41,826 bases of DNA from a bacterium (GCA_017536545.1 JAFXHF010000022.1:1-41826), one strand, 5' to 3'; counted from the first letter of the stretch, positions 31,511 through 39,464 are shown. A program made the numbers and translations. The notes: a model not told the origin generated them from the letters alone.

Positions 31511-32002
31511 TTATTTCTGTAGTGTAAAATCATCGTCATCTTTATTTTGTGGCAATTGCTTTTCATACATATCACGAATAAAGTTAATCAAATAATATGT
31601 TAAAAATCCACCAAATGCATTTGTAGTAGCACAAAGCACACCAATAAAGATTATAAAAACTCCCAACAACCAAATCGGAGAGTTCACAATCATTGTTGTT
31701 AAAATATAATTTGAACTGTAATTTATAGTTTTAGCCAAAATTGCCACGACAGAAGCATATGCAACTGAAAACGAAATATTTACAGCAAACCCAACTATAG
31801 CACCAGTAATAATACTATCTTTTGTTGTTGTTAATTCTAGTTTATTATCCATAATCAAGTAAAACATAATTATTGGTGCAGATAACAATAAAGCTACCAC
31901 CAACATAACTGTACCTACGTAAGGAATAGGTGCCAACAAACCTAGAATAACACCTAATATCAAACTAAAAATAATAATATTTTTTACAACAAATTTATCC
32001 AT
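31511..32002 (-). CDS. Four-helix integral membrane protein, unknown function
   Basis: The 163-aa protein is largely hydrophobic with four predicted membrane helices (about 8-28, 31-50, 65-90 and 108-140) and a short acidic, charged C-tail (QNKDDDDFTLQK). The second-half Gly/Ala-rich helix has a TNAFGGFLTYY segment. AAGAAG lies before the ATG. It sits 42 bp after the pilin gene and 18 bp before mtnA, probably in the same transcript. No family is recognised with confidence. Confidence 0.8.
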   Translation of the reverse strand: MDKFVVKNIIIFSLILGVILGLLAPIPYVGTVMLVVALLLSAPIIMFYLIMDNKLELTTTKDSIITGAIVGFAVNISFSVAYASVVAILAKTINYSSNYILTTMIVNSPIWLLGVFIIFIGVLCATTNAFGGFLTYYLINFIRDMYEKQLPQNKDDDDFTLQK

Positions 32003-32044
32003 ATCTTCTTGTGTATTTTAACATTCACACACAAAAATTTCAAA

Positions 32045-32761
32045 TTATTTCCAAGGATAATCTTTAGGAATTGTCCAACCTGCGTTCTTAATTCTTTCAA
32101 CACCAATCTTCAATCCTGGGAAATTAAAAACACCATACTTTCCACCAGCATCTGTTGGAACAACAGTAAATTTTTCCTGATCTACATGAAACCAGAATAA
32201 ATCTCTACCCAACCTATTAGGAGCAACATGACTACCATTGATATCAACAAATATTGTCGCCCTATCTGCATTATTTACGATTCTATTATTAAATCCAATA
32301 CAAGAACCATCTTGCAACATTATAGACGCAGTTTGATTTGGCATAAACGGAGTTTGAATATAACCTGAACTTAACCCTTTATTATTCACTGAAGCATATT
32401 GAGTATCGTTAGCTTTTGCTCCCAAATAATAATTTTCAGGGTTCCAACACATAATTTTTCTATGATTTGAAGTTGGAGCAAAATACGTTGAACCAGCATA
32501 GTGAGGTTGAATATATTTAGGAACAAAATTAGATGCGTTTGAATCCAATACATCTAATCCTGGATCTTCAGATATTCGCAATAACACTTGGTTTAATTGA
32601 GAATAATGTTTCTTTAATTGCGTTGCAGCAACTTGCTTTTGATATTTTGTAATTAACCCTGGAATTGTCATCGCAGCTACGACACCAATTATACCTAGAG
32701 TAATCAAAACTTCTGCCAATGTAAATCCTGAATTTTTCTTATTATATAAACCTTTAAGCAT
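32045..32761 (-). CDS. Type IV pilin-like / pseudopilin protein
   Basis: The 238-aa protein has a type III prepilin signal: a short basic leader (MLKGLYNKKNSG) cut before Phe at G|FTLAEVLITLG, a glutamate at +5, and the hydrophobic assembly helix continuing as IIGVVAAMTIPGL. The C-terminal domain (about 170 residues) has Cys in IMCWNP and GSCIGF, compatible with a disulphide, a DGS and a VDINGSHVAPN segment common to minor pilins. GGAGGGGG precedes the ATG. Such proteins build pili or type II-like secretion pseudopili; no assembly genes are in the window. Confidence 0.92.
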   Translation of the reverse strand: MLKGLYNKKNSGFTLAEVLITLGIIGVVAAMTIPGLITKYQKQVAATQLKKHYSQLNQVLLRISEDPGLDVLDSNASNFVPKYIQPHYAGSTYFAPTSNHRKIMCWNPENYYLGAKANDTQYASVNNKGLSSGYIQTPFMPNQTASIMLQDGSCIGFNNRIVNNADRATIFVDINGSHVAPNRLGRDLFWFHVDQEKFTVVPTDAGGKYGVFNFPGLKIGVERIKNAGWTIPKDYPWK

Positions 32762-32828
32762 TGCCCCCTCCCCCGAAATTCAAGCTATGACTAGATTTCA
32801 GAGTTTTGCATTTTCTATCATCATCTTT

Positions 32829-32857
32829 ATTATAATTTAAATTTTTACACTTTGCAA
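32829..32857 (-). promoter_or_regulatory. Sigma-70 promoter of the pilin operon
   Basis: TTGCAA (32852-32857), a 17-bp spacer and a perfect TATAAT (32829-32834) on the minus strand. The -35 lies within the end of ruvC. The leader would be about 60 nt. Confidence 0.7.
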
Positions 32858-33337
32858 GTTTTCTAAAGCTTCAGCACTTCTGGTATATGTAATCGCAATT
32901 GCAATAGAATCAACTGTATCATCCAATTTTGGTAATTTATCAACACCTAACGCAATTTTCACCATCTGTTCAACTTCTTTTTTCTCAGCTCTGCCATAAC
33001 CCGTTAATGTCTGTTTTACTTGAATCGGTGTATATTCATAAATCGGAACATTAAATTTTTCTAATACTGTCAAAATCACGCCTCGAGCATGAGCAACAGG
33101 CATAACAGTTGTAGTGTTTCTAAAGAAAAATAACTTTTCTATGGCACAAACATCTGGCTGATATTTTTCGACAATACAATTCATATCTTCGAAAATTTCT
33201 AAAAGCCTAGCTGATTCTCTTTCACCTTTTTTTGTCTGAATAGAACCAGAATGCAAAAGCTCGATATTTTGACCATCATAATCGAGAATACTATAACCAA
33301 CTATTGCCATTCCTGGGTCTATACCTAAAATCTTCAT
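32837..33337 (-). CDS. ruvC: Holliday junction resolvase RuvC
   Basis: RuvC cuts four-way DNA junctions in recombination and repair. The 166-aa protein keeps the RNase H-like acidic residues Asp7 (ILGIDPGM), Glu67 (CAIEKLFF), and Asp140/Asp143 (KLDDTVDSIAIA). The last helix, often AxxH in the family, ends with Thr (AITYT). GYGRAEKKEVEQMV is the normal DNA-contact region. Length is normal. No ruvA or ruvB is adjacent. The ATG at 33335-33337 has only a weak Shine-Dalgarno. Confidence 0.96.
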   Translation of the reverse strand: MKILGIDPGMAIVGYSILDYDGQNIELLHSGSIQTKKGERESARLLEIFEDMNCIVEKYQPDVCAIEKLFFFRNTTTVMPVAHARGVILTVLEKFNVPIYEYTPIQVKQTLTGYGRAEKKEVEQMVKIALGVDKLPKLDDTVDSIAIAITYTRSAEALENLQSVKI

Positions 33338-33382
33338 ACATTTATTTTAGCATTAAATACAAAACTGGTAAATAATATTAAT

Positions 33383-33455
33383 GTCATTCCGGACTTGATC
33401 CGGAATCTATCAATGCCAATAAAATTGATAGACTCTGAATCAAGTTCAGAGTGAC
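33383..33455. repeat. Nested palindromic intergenic repeat (73 bp)
   Basis: The whole element is an imperfect inverted repeat from GTCATT to GTGAC, with inner arms ATCTATCAAT/ATTGATAGA at the centre. Each half is also a palindrome: ATTCCGGACTTGATCCGGAAT on the left (one base over a 20-mer is split here as ATTCCGGACT + TGATCCGGAAT) and ACTCTGAA..TTCAGAGT on the right. It can form one long hairpin or two side by side. It lies between ruvC and the upstream 180-aa gene. Confidence 0.85.
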
Positions 33456-33461
33456 ACCTTA

Positions 33462-33472
33462 ATATTTACCCC
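33462..33472 (-). repeat. GGGGTAAATAT intergenic tag, copy 3
   Basis: It overlaps the TAG stop of the 180-aa gene (TAGGGGTAAATATTAAGG) and is separated from the 73-bp palindrome by 6 bp. Confidence 0.6.
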
Positions 33473-34014
33473 TAATCATCCATTTCAGTAGTAGGAACAG
33501 TAATTACATAGTAATGACCTTTAACCTCTTTTGTCATTTCTTTTAAATTCACGTTATCTCCAAACAAATAACTCTGTTGAAATTCTGAAATCTGCTGATT
33601 TCTTTTTGATTTTTTAATAGATTGACCATTAATCGTTAGAATATTTCCATTTGAGCCAACTTTCACATTATTTTCATCATTATCAAACGCTCTTAAATCA
33701 ATCAAAATTGTATAAGCATCTTTTCCTTGTTCTAAATGAATTACTTGAGCTGAATGTTTGGATAAATTACGTTCTGCTTGAAACATTTTATCCATTTCAC
33801 GCATTTCTCTTTTCATCATTCTGTCCATTTTTGCAAATGGTGGATGCATCATTCTTTTAAATTGCCAATCTGAAACAACATAAAAAGCACAAAAAGCCCC
33901 TAAGAAAGTTAATAATCCAGTCAATAGAGCTTTCCAAAAAGGATGCCTATCACAAGTTGAATAATGATAATTTTCATTAATAGTTTTGTGTTCAATATTT
34001 TGATTTTCGTCCAT
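33472..34014 (-). CDS. Membrane-anchored protein with Hsp20-like C-terminal domain
   Basis: The 180-aa protein has a His/Asn-rich cytoplasmic start, one membrane span (about 29-48), a Met/Arg/Lys-rich linker (KRMMHPPFAKMDRMMKREM) and a C-terminal domain with the strand pattern of small heat-shock proteins: DAYTILIDLRAFD, NVKVGSNGNILTINGQ and a final GHYYVITVPT resembling the alpha-crystallin end. The AxxxxGxL motif of true sHSPs is only loosely present (VKGHYYVI). AAAGGAG precedes the ATG. It may act as an envelope chaperone (inference). Confidence 0.75.
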   Translation of the reverse strand: MDENQNIEHKTINENYHYSTCDRHPFWKALLTGLLTFLGAFCAFYVVSDWQFKRMMHPPFAKMDRMMKREMREMDKMFQAERNLSKHSAQVIHLEQGKDAYTILIDLRAFDNDENNVKVGSNGNILTINGQSIKKSKRNQQISEFQQSYLFGDNVNLKEMTKEVKGHYYVITVPTTEMDD

Positions 34015-34101
34015 ATTTAACTCCTTTCTTCGATTTAATTTTATTTATTTAAGAAGTTTTAACAATATCAATCTGGATAACCCAAATTGGATAGTTTTTG
34101 C

Positions 34102-34130
34102 TTGATAAAAGAATATAGACGTGTTATAAT
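34102..34130 (+). promoter_or_regulatory. Strong sigma-70 promoter of the RHH gene
   Basis: TTGATA (34102-34107), a 17-bp spacer and a perfect TATAAT (34125-34130), with a predicted start of transcription near 34137, 18 nt before the ATG. Confidence 0.8.
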
Positions 34131-34154
34131 CATGCCAAAGAAAGGGTTAGTTAT

Positions 34155-34343
34155 ATGGCTAAAATTTTGGTTACCATGCCTGATGAGTTTCTTAATAAGG
34201 TAGATGGTCTTGCAGATAAAGAGAGTTGTTCAAGAAGCGAATTAATCAGAGAAGCTTTAAGAAATTATATGCGTAGAATTTCAAAACAACAACTTCAAAA
34301 TGCATCTAAAAATGCTGAAATTTTAGATGAAATTTTAAGTTAA
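34155..34343 (+). CDS. Ribbon-helix-helix (CopG/MetJ-type) regulator
   Basis: The 62-aa protein has an N-terminal beta-strand (AKILVTMPDEF), then helix A (LNKVDGLADKES) and helix B starting with SRSELIREALRNYM, the hallmark of RHH DNA-binding dimers. A short charged C-tail follows. AAGGG lies 8 nt before the ATG. No toxin gene follows it, so it is not an obvious antitoxin; an autoregulated or global repressor is more likely. It has a strong promoter of its own and converges on the L,D-transpeptidase gene. Confidence 0.88.
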   Translation: MAKILVTMPDEFLNKVDGLADKESCSRSELIREALRNYMRRISKQQLQNASKNAEILDEILS

Positions 34344-34352
34344 ACTCTATTC

Positions 34353-35072
34353 TTATCTAACACGTCTGAATACTTTAATCAAATCCCCACGTTTAACATC
34401 TTTTGCAAGGTTCTTGATTACGGTGTTATCCATACGCATACACCCCTGTGAAACGTGTTTACCAATGCAACTTGCATCTTTATTGCCATGGATAAATTCA
34501 CCAGTTATACCTTTTTTCCCTGTTAGTGGGTCAAAGGTGTCTAAAATTATGCATCTAGGACCATAATCTCTAGGATTTTTATGACGTTTTGTATGCGAAG
34601 GAGCTGTTTTGTATGGATAAGTTTCAACATGAGAAACGACTCTCAACCCCTCATCTGTTTGCATATCTGGAGTTAATTTACCACTTGCAATACGATATCC
34701 CATAATAGGATTACCCTCTTTATCATAGTGATAAAGAATATTATTAGTAACATCTACTGCAAATGTTAGAACTTTTTCCTGACCCTGAACAATTATTCGA
34801 GGATCTGGAGCAAAAGCCAATATTGAATCCGCAGCACTGCCTAATGCAGGTGGAAGTGCTACATGGTCTGAAAAACTTCTTGTTGCCCAACGCACAAATT
34901 TTGACTTCAATGTTGGTTGTGTTGAAGGTCGACTATCAATATATTCAAATGTATCTTGTTGTAGGGTTTCTGACTTGCTTCTAGCAATCATTGGGGCTGT
35001 AAATGTAATTGTCCCAGCTACCGCTAGTATTCCCAAGCTGGCTTTTAATCCCGTAATTTTATTAATTTTCAT
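34353..35072 (-). CDS. L,D-transpeptidase (YkuD domain)
   Basis: Such enzymes form 3-3 peptide crosslinks or attach proteins to peptidoglycan outside the inner membrane. The 239-aa protein has an N-terminal signal or anchor (about 10-30), a Ser/Pro linker and a YkuD catalytic domain with TFAVDVTNNILYHYD, GYRIASGK, FIHGNKD (His195) and the active-site Cys211 in HVSQGCMRMDN. The catalytic HG...S.GC.R signature is intact. It follows rpoD with a terminator between, so it is probably independently transcribed. It can act on peptides made by the murC-murB-ddl products. Confidence 0.92.
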   Translation of the reverse strand: MKINKITGLKASLGILAVAGTITFTAPMIARSKSETLQQDTFEYIDSRPSTQPTLKSKFVRWATRSFSDHVALPPALGSAADSILAFAPDPRIIVQGQEKVLTFAVDVTNNILYHYDKEGNPIMGYRIASGKLTPDMQTDEGLRVVSHVETYPYKTAPSHTKRHKNPRDYGPRCIILDTFDPLTGKKGITGEFIHGNKDASCIGKHVSQGCMRMDNTVIKNLAKDVKRGDLIKVFRRVR

Positions 35073-35109
35073 TGGAATTCCATTTTAGCATAAACATTTT
35101 TCAAAATAA

Positions 35110-35131
35110 AAGCTCCTTTATTTAGGAGCTC
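35110..35131 (-). terminator. Intrinsic terminator of dnaG-rpoD
   Basis: AGCTCC (35111-35116) pairs with GGAGCT (35125-35130), with an 8-nt loop, followed on the minus strand by TTTTATTTTG. Confidence 0.85.
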
Positions 35132-35148
35132 TCATTTTTTAATTTTCA

Positions 35149-36249
35149 TTACTCAACGTATTCTTCTAAACGTTTTTTACGATTTGGATGACGTAATTTT
35201 CTTAAAGCCTTTGCTTCAATTTGTCTGATACGCTCACGAGTAACACCGAATAATTGGCCAACTTCTTCTAATGTTCTTTGACGTCCATCGTCCATACCGA
35301 AACGTAATCTCAATACATCACGTTCTCTTGGTGATAATGTGCAAAGAACTTCAGCCAAATCTTCTTTTAATAATTCAGAAGCAACCATTTTAACTGGAGC
35401 ATCAGCTTCTTTGTCTTCAATGAAATCACCTAGTCTAGAATCTTCTTCTTTACCAATCGGAGTTTCTAAAGAAAGAGGTTCTTGAGCAATTTTGATAATT
35501 TCACGAAGTTTTGGAATAGAAACATTCATTTCTGCTGCCAATTCATCTTCGGTTGGTTTTCTTGACAAGTCTTGAGCCAATTTTCTTGTAACTTTTTTCA
35601 ATTTGTTGATTGTTTCAACCATGTGAACAGGGATTCTGATTGTTCTAGCTTGGTCAGCAATAGCACGAGTGATTGCTTGTCTAATCCACCAAGTAGCATA
35701 AGTTGAGAATTTGAAACCTCTTTCGTGGTCAAATTTTTCAGCTGCACGGATAAGACCCAAGTTACCTTCTTGGATAAGGTCTAAGAACAACATTCCACGT
35801 CCAACATATTTTTTAGCAATACTTACAACTAAACGTAAGTTAGCTTGAACAAGTTTTCTTTTAGCGATAGCACCAGGTGTACCACCTTCTAAAATTTTTC
35901 TTGCTAATTCAATTTCTTCATTGGCAGATAATAATTTAATTCTACCAATTTCACGCAAGTATAATCTTACAGGGTCGTCAATTGCAACGTTTCTAGGTAA
36001 TTCTAAGTCATTTGGATCCGGTTCATCATCCATGCCATGAAGCATATAGATATCCTCCGGATTCACTTTATCACCCATTTTTGATGTTACAATGTCTTCG
36101 ATATTATCTGTTGAAATATCAACATTCATATAATTAATCGCATCATGTTCAGAGTCTAAAACTGAATCCTCGCTAATATCTTGTAAATCTAGTGCATCAT
36201 CATCCATTACACTGATTACTGAGGAGCTTGATTGTCTTTTCTTTGTCAT
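35149..36249 (-). CDS. rpoD: Primary RNA polymerase sigma factor (RpoD/SigA)
   Basis: It directs RNA polymerase to housekeeping promoters of the TTGACA/TATAAT type, which are found in this window. The 366-aa protein has an acidic N-terminal extension (1-60), region 1.2/2 ([25 protein letters not shown], the 2.4 helix [17 protein letters not shown]), region 3 and region 4.2 ([28 protein letters not shown]). Its length is that of SigA proteins without the long nonconserved region. It directly follows dnaG: the dnaG stop and rpoD start are adjacent (TAGATG), as in the macromolecular synthesis operon. Confidence 0.98.
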   Translation of the reverse strand: MTKKRQSSSSVISVMDDDALDLQDISEDSVLDSEHDAINYMNVDISTDNIEDIVTSKMGDKVNPEDIYMLHGMDDEPDPNDLELPRNVAIDDPVRLYLREIGRIKLLSANEEIELARKILEGGTPGAIAKRKLVQANLRLVVSIAKKYVGRGMLFLDLIQEGNLGLIRAAEKFDHERGFKFSTYATWWIRQAITRAIADQARTIRIPVHMVETINKLKKVTRKLAQDLSRKPTEDELAAEMNVSIPKLREIIKIAQEPLSLETPIGKEEDSRLGDFIEDKEADAPVKMVASELLKEDLAEVLCTLSPRERDVLRLRFGMDDGRQRTLEEVGQLFGVTRERIRQIEAKALRKLRHPNRKKRLEEYVE

Positions 36250-38139
36250 CTAAAATTTCTCCGATTTTTGTCTTAATTTCTTTATTTTATCTCTTAGTTG
36301 TATTTGAAGCTTAAGTGCTTCGGGGTCGTCATCGCTAATCCCTTTATACAAACTCTTAATGTGTTCGGTTTCTTTAACTTGCCTGCAATGATTAATCTTG
36401 TTAATTATCTCTTGAATAACGTTTACAAAATCTTCTTCTTCCAGACCTCTATATACTTCTGATGTCGCTATCAACTCTGGCAAAATTGCCTGAGCATCAG
36501 GGTTGTCAACAAATTCTGTATATAAGTGTTCGATTAATTCCTTCACATTATTTACGCTACATATCAATTTGTCAATTGTAGATTTTACATTTATTAATAT
36601 TTCATCATCGAATGCAACGTCGACTATCATTTCATTTATTTGAGTAAATGTTAATGGACTGTCAGGAACTAGAAAAACGCTCAATAAATTTTTTTGCGTT
36701 TTTTGTAGTACAGAAGAACTTTTTGTTACATTCTTAACAATTCTATCAGATTGTGGCGAATTTGCCCGCTCAAAAATTCTCATTTCTGTACGAATAGCAT
36801 TAGCGTCTATTGATAACGATTGGGCAACCATATCAATATATTCTGAGCGTATAATCCTATTTTTAATCTCTGCTAAAATTGGAATAATTTGTTTTACGTA
36901 TTGTGCTTTTTCTTGCGGAGATTTAAAGTTATGTTTCTGCTTTAAGATATTATCCAATTGGAAATCAATGAATAATGGAGCATTTTCCATATACATTTTA
37001 TAAGCATCTGCCCCAACTGAACGAACAAATTCATCTGGATCTTTTCCCTCAGGAGGTGCAATTACACGGATTTCACAAGCATATTTATCTTTATCAGAAG
37101 CCACATAACTTTCGTCAAATTGCTTGATATCGCCCAAACCTGCAAAAACATCTCTAATAATTTCTGCTCCACGAGCAGTAGCTTTTTGTCCTGCTGAATC
37201 TGTATCAAACGACAAATAAATTCTTCTTGATTTTGTATAACGTGATAAAAGTTTCACGTGATCTGCAGTTAATGATGTTCCGCAAGATGCAACACAGTTT
37301 TCAATACCGTGTGCCTGAGATGAAATTACATCAAAATAACCTTCCATCAATACAACAGAATCTTCTTTTCTAATCGCATCTTTAGCAGTATAAAGTCCAT
37401 ATAACAAACGACTCTTATTATATATTAATGAATCAGATGAATTTAGATATTTAGGATTTTGATCAGCTTCTAGGGCTCTTGCACCGAAAGCAACAAACTC
37501 ACCATTTTCATTTTGAATAGGAATAATTACACGATTTCTAAATCTGTCAATGTAACCACCTTTTTCACTTTTCAAAATTAGACCAGCTTTTTCCAAAATA
37601 TCATTAGAAAAATCTTTTCTCAATTCATCGTACAGAGCCGAATACGCTTTTGGAGCAACACCAATGTGGAATTTTTTAATAATATCTGTTCCAATACCAC
37701 GTTTTGTAAGATATTTCAAAGCAACTTCAGCATTAGCATCTTTTTGTCTTAATAACAAATCATGATAATATTCTGCCGCAACCATTGTTGCCGCAAGCAT
37801 TTGTTCTTTAACCTCTTTAGTTGAAGTTCCATCTGATTTGTGGGTTTTTGGTAATTCTAGACCAAACTTATCCGCCAACTCAACAATCAAATCTTTAAAC
37901 TCCATATTACGAGTTTTCATAATGAACTTTAAAGCATCACCAGCTTCACCACAACTGAAACACTTATAAATTCCCATATGTGGAGTCACACAAAATGATG
38001 GATTTTTGTCCTTGTGAAACGGACATAATCCCCAAAAACTGTTCCCACGTTTTTTCAAAACAACTTGCTCAGATATAACTTCCACAATATCCAAGCGATC
38101 TTTTATTTGTTGTACTAATTCATCCCACGTAACAGCCAT
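36250..38139 (-). CDS. dnaG: DNA primase
   Basis: Primase makes RNA primers at the replication fork. The 629-aa protein has the N-terminal zinc site (Cys39, His42, Cys60, Cys63 within GLCPFHKDK...YKCFSCGE), the catalytic core with the TOPRIM sequence VVLMEGYFDV and LSFDTDSAGQKA, and a C-terminal helicase-binding part. It overlaps no gene upstream and has no Shine-Dalgarno: TACAAT (38146-38151) lies 6 bp before the ATG, so the mRNA may be leaderless. It is cotranscribed with rpoD. Confidence 0.98.
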   Translation of the reverse strand: MAVTWDELVQQIKDRLDIVEVISEQVVLKKRGNSFWGLCPFHKDKNPSFCVTPHMGIYKCFSCGEAGDALKFIMKTRNMEFKDLIVELADKFGLELPKTHKSDGTSTKEVKEQMLAATMVAAEYYHDLLLRQKDANAEVALKYLTKRGIGTDIIKKFHIGVAPKAYSALYDELRKDFSNDILEKAGLILKSEKGGYIDRFRNRVIIPIQNENGEFVAFGARALEADQNPKYLNSSDSLIYNKSRLLYGLYTAKDAIRKEDSVVLMEGYFDVISSQAHGIENCVASCGTSLTADHVKLLSRYTKSRRIYLSFDTDSAGQKATARGAEIIRDVFAGLGDIKQFDESYVASDKDKYACEIRVIAPPEGKDPDEFVRSVGADAYKMYMENAPLFIDFQLDNILKQKHNFKSPQEKAQYVKQIIPILAEIKNRIIRSEYIDMVAQSLSIDANAIRTEMRIFERANSPQSDRIVKNVTKSSSVLQKTQKNLLSVFLVPDSPLTFTQINEMIVDVAFDDEILINVKSTIDKLICSVNNVKELIEHLYTEFVDNPDAQAILPELIATSEVYRGLEEEDFVNVIQEIINKINHCRQVKETEHIKSLYKGISDDDPEALKLQIQLRDKIKKLRQKSEKF

Positions 38140-38145
38140 AATAAA

Positions 38146-38174
38146 ATTGTAACATCAACATGATTTTTGGTGAA
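38146..38174 (-). promoter_or_regulatory. Candidate leaderless promoter of dnaG-rpoD
   Basis: TTCACC (38169-38174), a 17-bp spacer and TACAAT (38146-38151) on the minus strand, 6 bp before the dnaG ATG. Confidence 0.4.
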
Positions 38175-38215
38175 TGTTTAAGTAGAATTTTCATCTTTAA
38201 ATATTACAAAACAAA

Positions 38216-38239
38216 AAGCTGATTTTAAAAAATCAGCTT
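38216..38239 (-). terminator. Intrinsic terminator of the 136-aa gene
   Basis: AAGCTGATT and AATCAGCTT arms with a short A/T loop, followed on the minus strand by TTTGTTTTG. Confidence 0.8.
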
Positions 38240-38272
38240 AAAAGTGTGAGTAAGTAAGTATATTTATAAGTC

Positions 38273-38683
38273 TTATGCAAATAATTCTGCGAATGGGCCG
38301 TTAGGGTCTTGGATATGAGCAGCAACAGCACCATCCTCTGCTAATCTTAAACCTGGTTCTACCACTGTTTTAACGCCGTTAGCAACACTTGCAACTTGAG
38401 CTGCTGTAACTTTGTAGTTATAACCCAAGCTTGCTAAAATAGCGTTTGTTTGATCAGCTAAATCTTTGTCTGCAGCAGTAAATTTGCCTAATTGAACGCC
38501 ATATAAATTTTGTGCGTTTCTTGTTAAAAGATCTGTTTCATTTTCTAAACCTTTAAATTGGTTAGCACTTACTGCTTCTTGTTTTGTTTCTTCTGCCTTC
38601 TTTACTTCTTCCTTTGATACACCGGCAGCAATACCTAAGTTATAATTATTATAACCTTTGAATTTGTTAAACTCGATTGCCAT
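38273..38683 (-). CDS. Small soluble protein with sigma-28-like promoter, unknown function
   Basis: The 136-aa protein starts MAIEFNKFKGYNNYNLG and has no Sec signal or membrane span. Its middle is Lys/Glu-rich (EEVKKAEETKQEA), followed by a helical Ala-rich domain (LADQTNAILASLGYNYKVTAAQVASVANGVK) that I give here only in part as LADQTNAILASLG and TAAQVASVANGVK. AAGGAG (minus strand) precedes the ATG. It is a single-gene unit with a near-perfect sigma-28 promoter and its own terminator, which suggests a role tied to flagella, motility or a type III-like export. It is next to another small protein gene with a related control region. No family is recognised. Confidence 0.82.
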   Translation of the reverse strand: MAIEFNKFKGYNNYNLGIAAGVSKEEVKKAEETKQEAVSANQFKGLENETDLLTRNAQNLYGVQLGKFTAADKDLADQTNAILASLGYNYKVTAAQVASVANGVKTVVEPGLRLAEDGAVAAHIQDPNGPFAELFA

Positions 38684-38716
38684 ATCGGGACTCCTTATCT
38701 TTTACTCACATGTTAC

Positions 38717-38743
38717 TTATCGGCATGTTTTTAATTATCTTTA
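38717..38743 (-). promoter_or_regulatory. Sigma-28 (FliA/SigD) consensus promoter
   Basis: On the minus strand TAAA (38740-38743), exactly 15 bp and GCCGATAA (38717-38724), the complete FliA consensus core. The predicted start of transcription is near 38710, leaving a leader of about 28 nt with AAGGAG. Confidence 0.75.
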
Positions 38744-38770
38744 ATATTTTGGCTAAATTTCTTTCGTTTT

Positions 38771-38787
38771 TGTAACATTTGTTAACA
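38771..38787. promoter_or_regulatory. Putative operator B (TGTAACA-TTT-GTTAACA)
   Basis: A 17-bp imperfect palindrome ending 46 bp before the GCCGATAA element of the 136-aa gene. It is followed by ATGGAGAAA, similar to ATGGCGAAA beside operator C. Confidence 0.5.
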
Positions 38788-38801
38788 TGGAGAAAACAAT
38801 A

Positions 38802-38831
38802 AAAAAGGCTCACCTTTTGGTAAGCCTTTTT
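38802..38831 (-). terminator. Intrinsic terminator of the 170-aa gene
   Basis: AAAAAGGCT and AGCCTTTTT arms with an inner ACC/GGT pairing, followed on the minus strand by a T-run. Confidence 0.85.
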
Positions 38832-38865
38832 GTATGTATGTGAGTGAAAATTCGATTTTATTTTA

Positions 38866-39378
38866 TTAAACTAAACCTGGAAGGTTTTCAAATAATGCTG
38901 CAATGTTTGCTTCAGTTTGAGCTACTGTAGGTTTTTCACCACCAAAATAATGTGGGTTACCTAATAATTGTAATGCAGGAAAGACATCGCCTAAATCACT
39001 AGCTAAATTTTGTTCAACTCTTTGTGGATTTGCATTTATGATGTATTGAATAACTTTTGCTTTATCAGTTGGTTTTCCATCTGGTCTAACATCAAATTCT
39101 GCATTGTTTACAATTTGTCTTGCTGCATCTAAATCTTCTGTACCATCAACTTTGCCAGTTAATGCAATACCCATAGCAACTTTTAACTCTGCACCTGCTC
39201 TGTCTAAATATGCAGATAAATCGCCTTTTACGATAGCTGCTTCAATTTCTTTATAATCAGCTTTTGATAAATCAAAATTGTCATTCGCTTTATCAGCTTT
39301 TTTTAATTCTTGCTTAAAAGCTTTGAATTCTTGTTTGTTGATACCGTAGCTGTTACCATTAAAGTTAATGCCGCCCAT
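38866..39378 (-). CDS. Small soluble protein of the shared-operator set, unknown function
   Basis: The 170-aa protein starts MGGINFNGNSYGINKQEFKA, with no Sec signal. It is acidic, mostly helical and has Asp/Asn-rich segments (DKANDNFDLSKAD and TGKVDGTEDLD) that recall EF-hand loops without meeting the full consensus. The N-terminus is Asn/Gly/Phe-rich, like those of the 136-aa and 726-aa proteins. AAAAGGAG precedes the ATG. It has its own terminator and a promoter region with operator C and TACGAGAT. It is divergent from the LuxR-type gene. The function is unknown. Confidence 0.82.
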   Translation of the reverse strand: MGGINFNGNSYGINKQEFKAFKQELKKADKANDNFDLSKADYKEIEAAIVKGDLSAYLDRAGAELKVAMGIALTGKVDGTEDLDAARQIVNNAEFDVRPDGKPTDKAKVIQYIINANPQRVEQNLASDLGDVFPALQLLGNPHYFGGEKPTVAQTEANIAALFENLPGLV

Positions 39379-39464
39379 TTTTCGAATCTCCTTTTGTACT
39401 CACATACTCTTAACTAGAGTGTTTTCATTTTCTTTTTCTTTATAATCAATCCTATTAGATTTTC

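Noticed and set aside
34155-34343. RHH gene as an antitoxin
   Set aside because: No adjacent small toxin-like reading frame in the same direction; the next gene is a convergent L,D-transpeptidase.
38149-38163. TGTAACATCAACATG upstream of dnaG as a sixth operator
   Set aside because: Only the left half matches; the right arm does not pair and the position overlaps the predicted promoter spacer.
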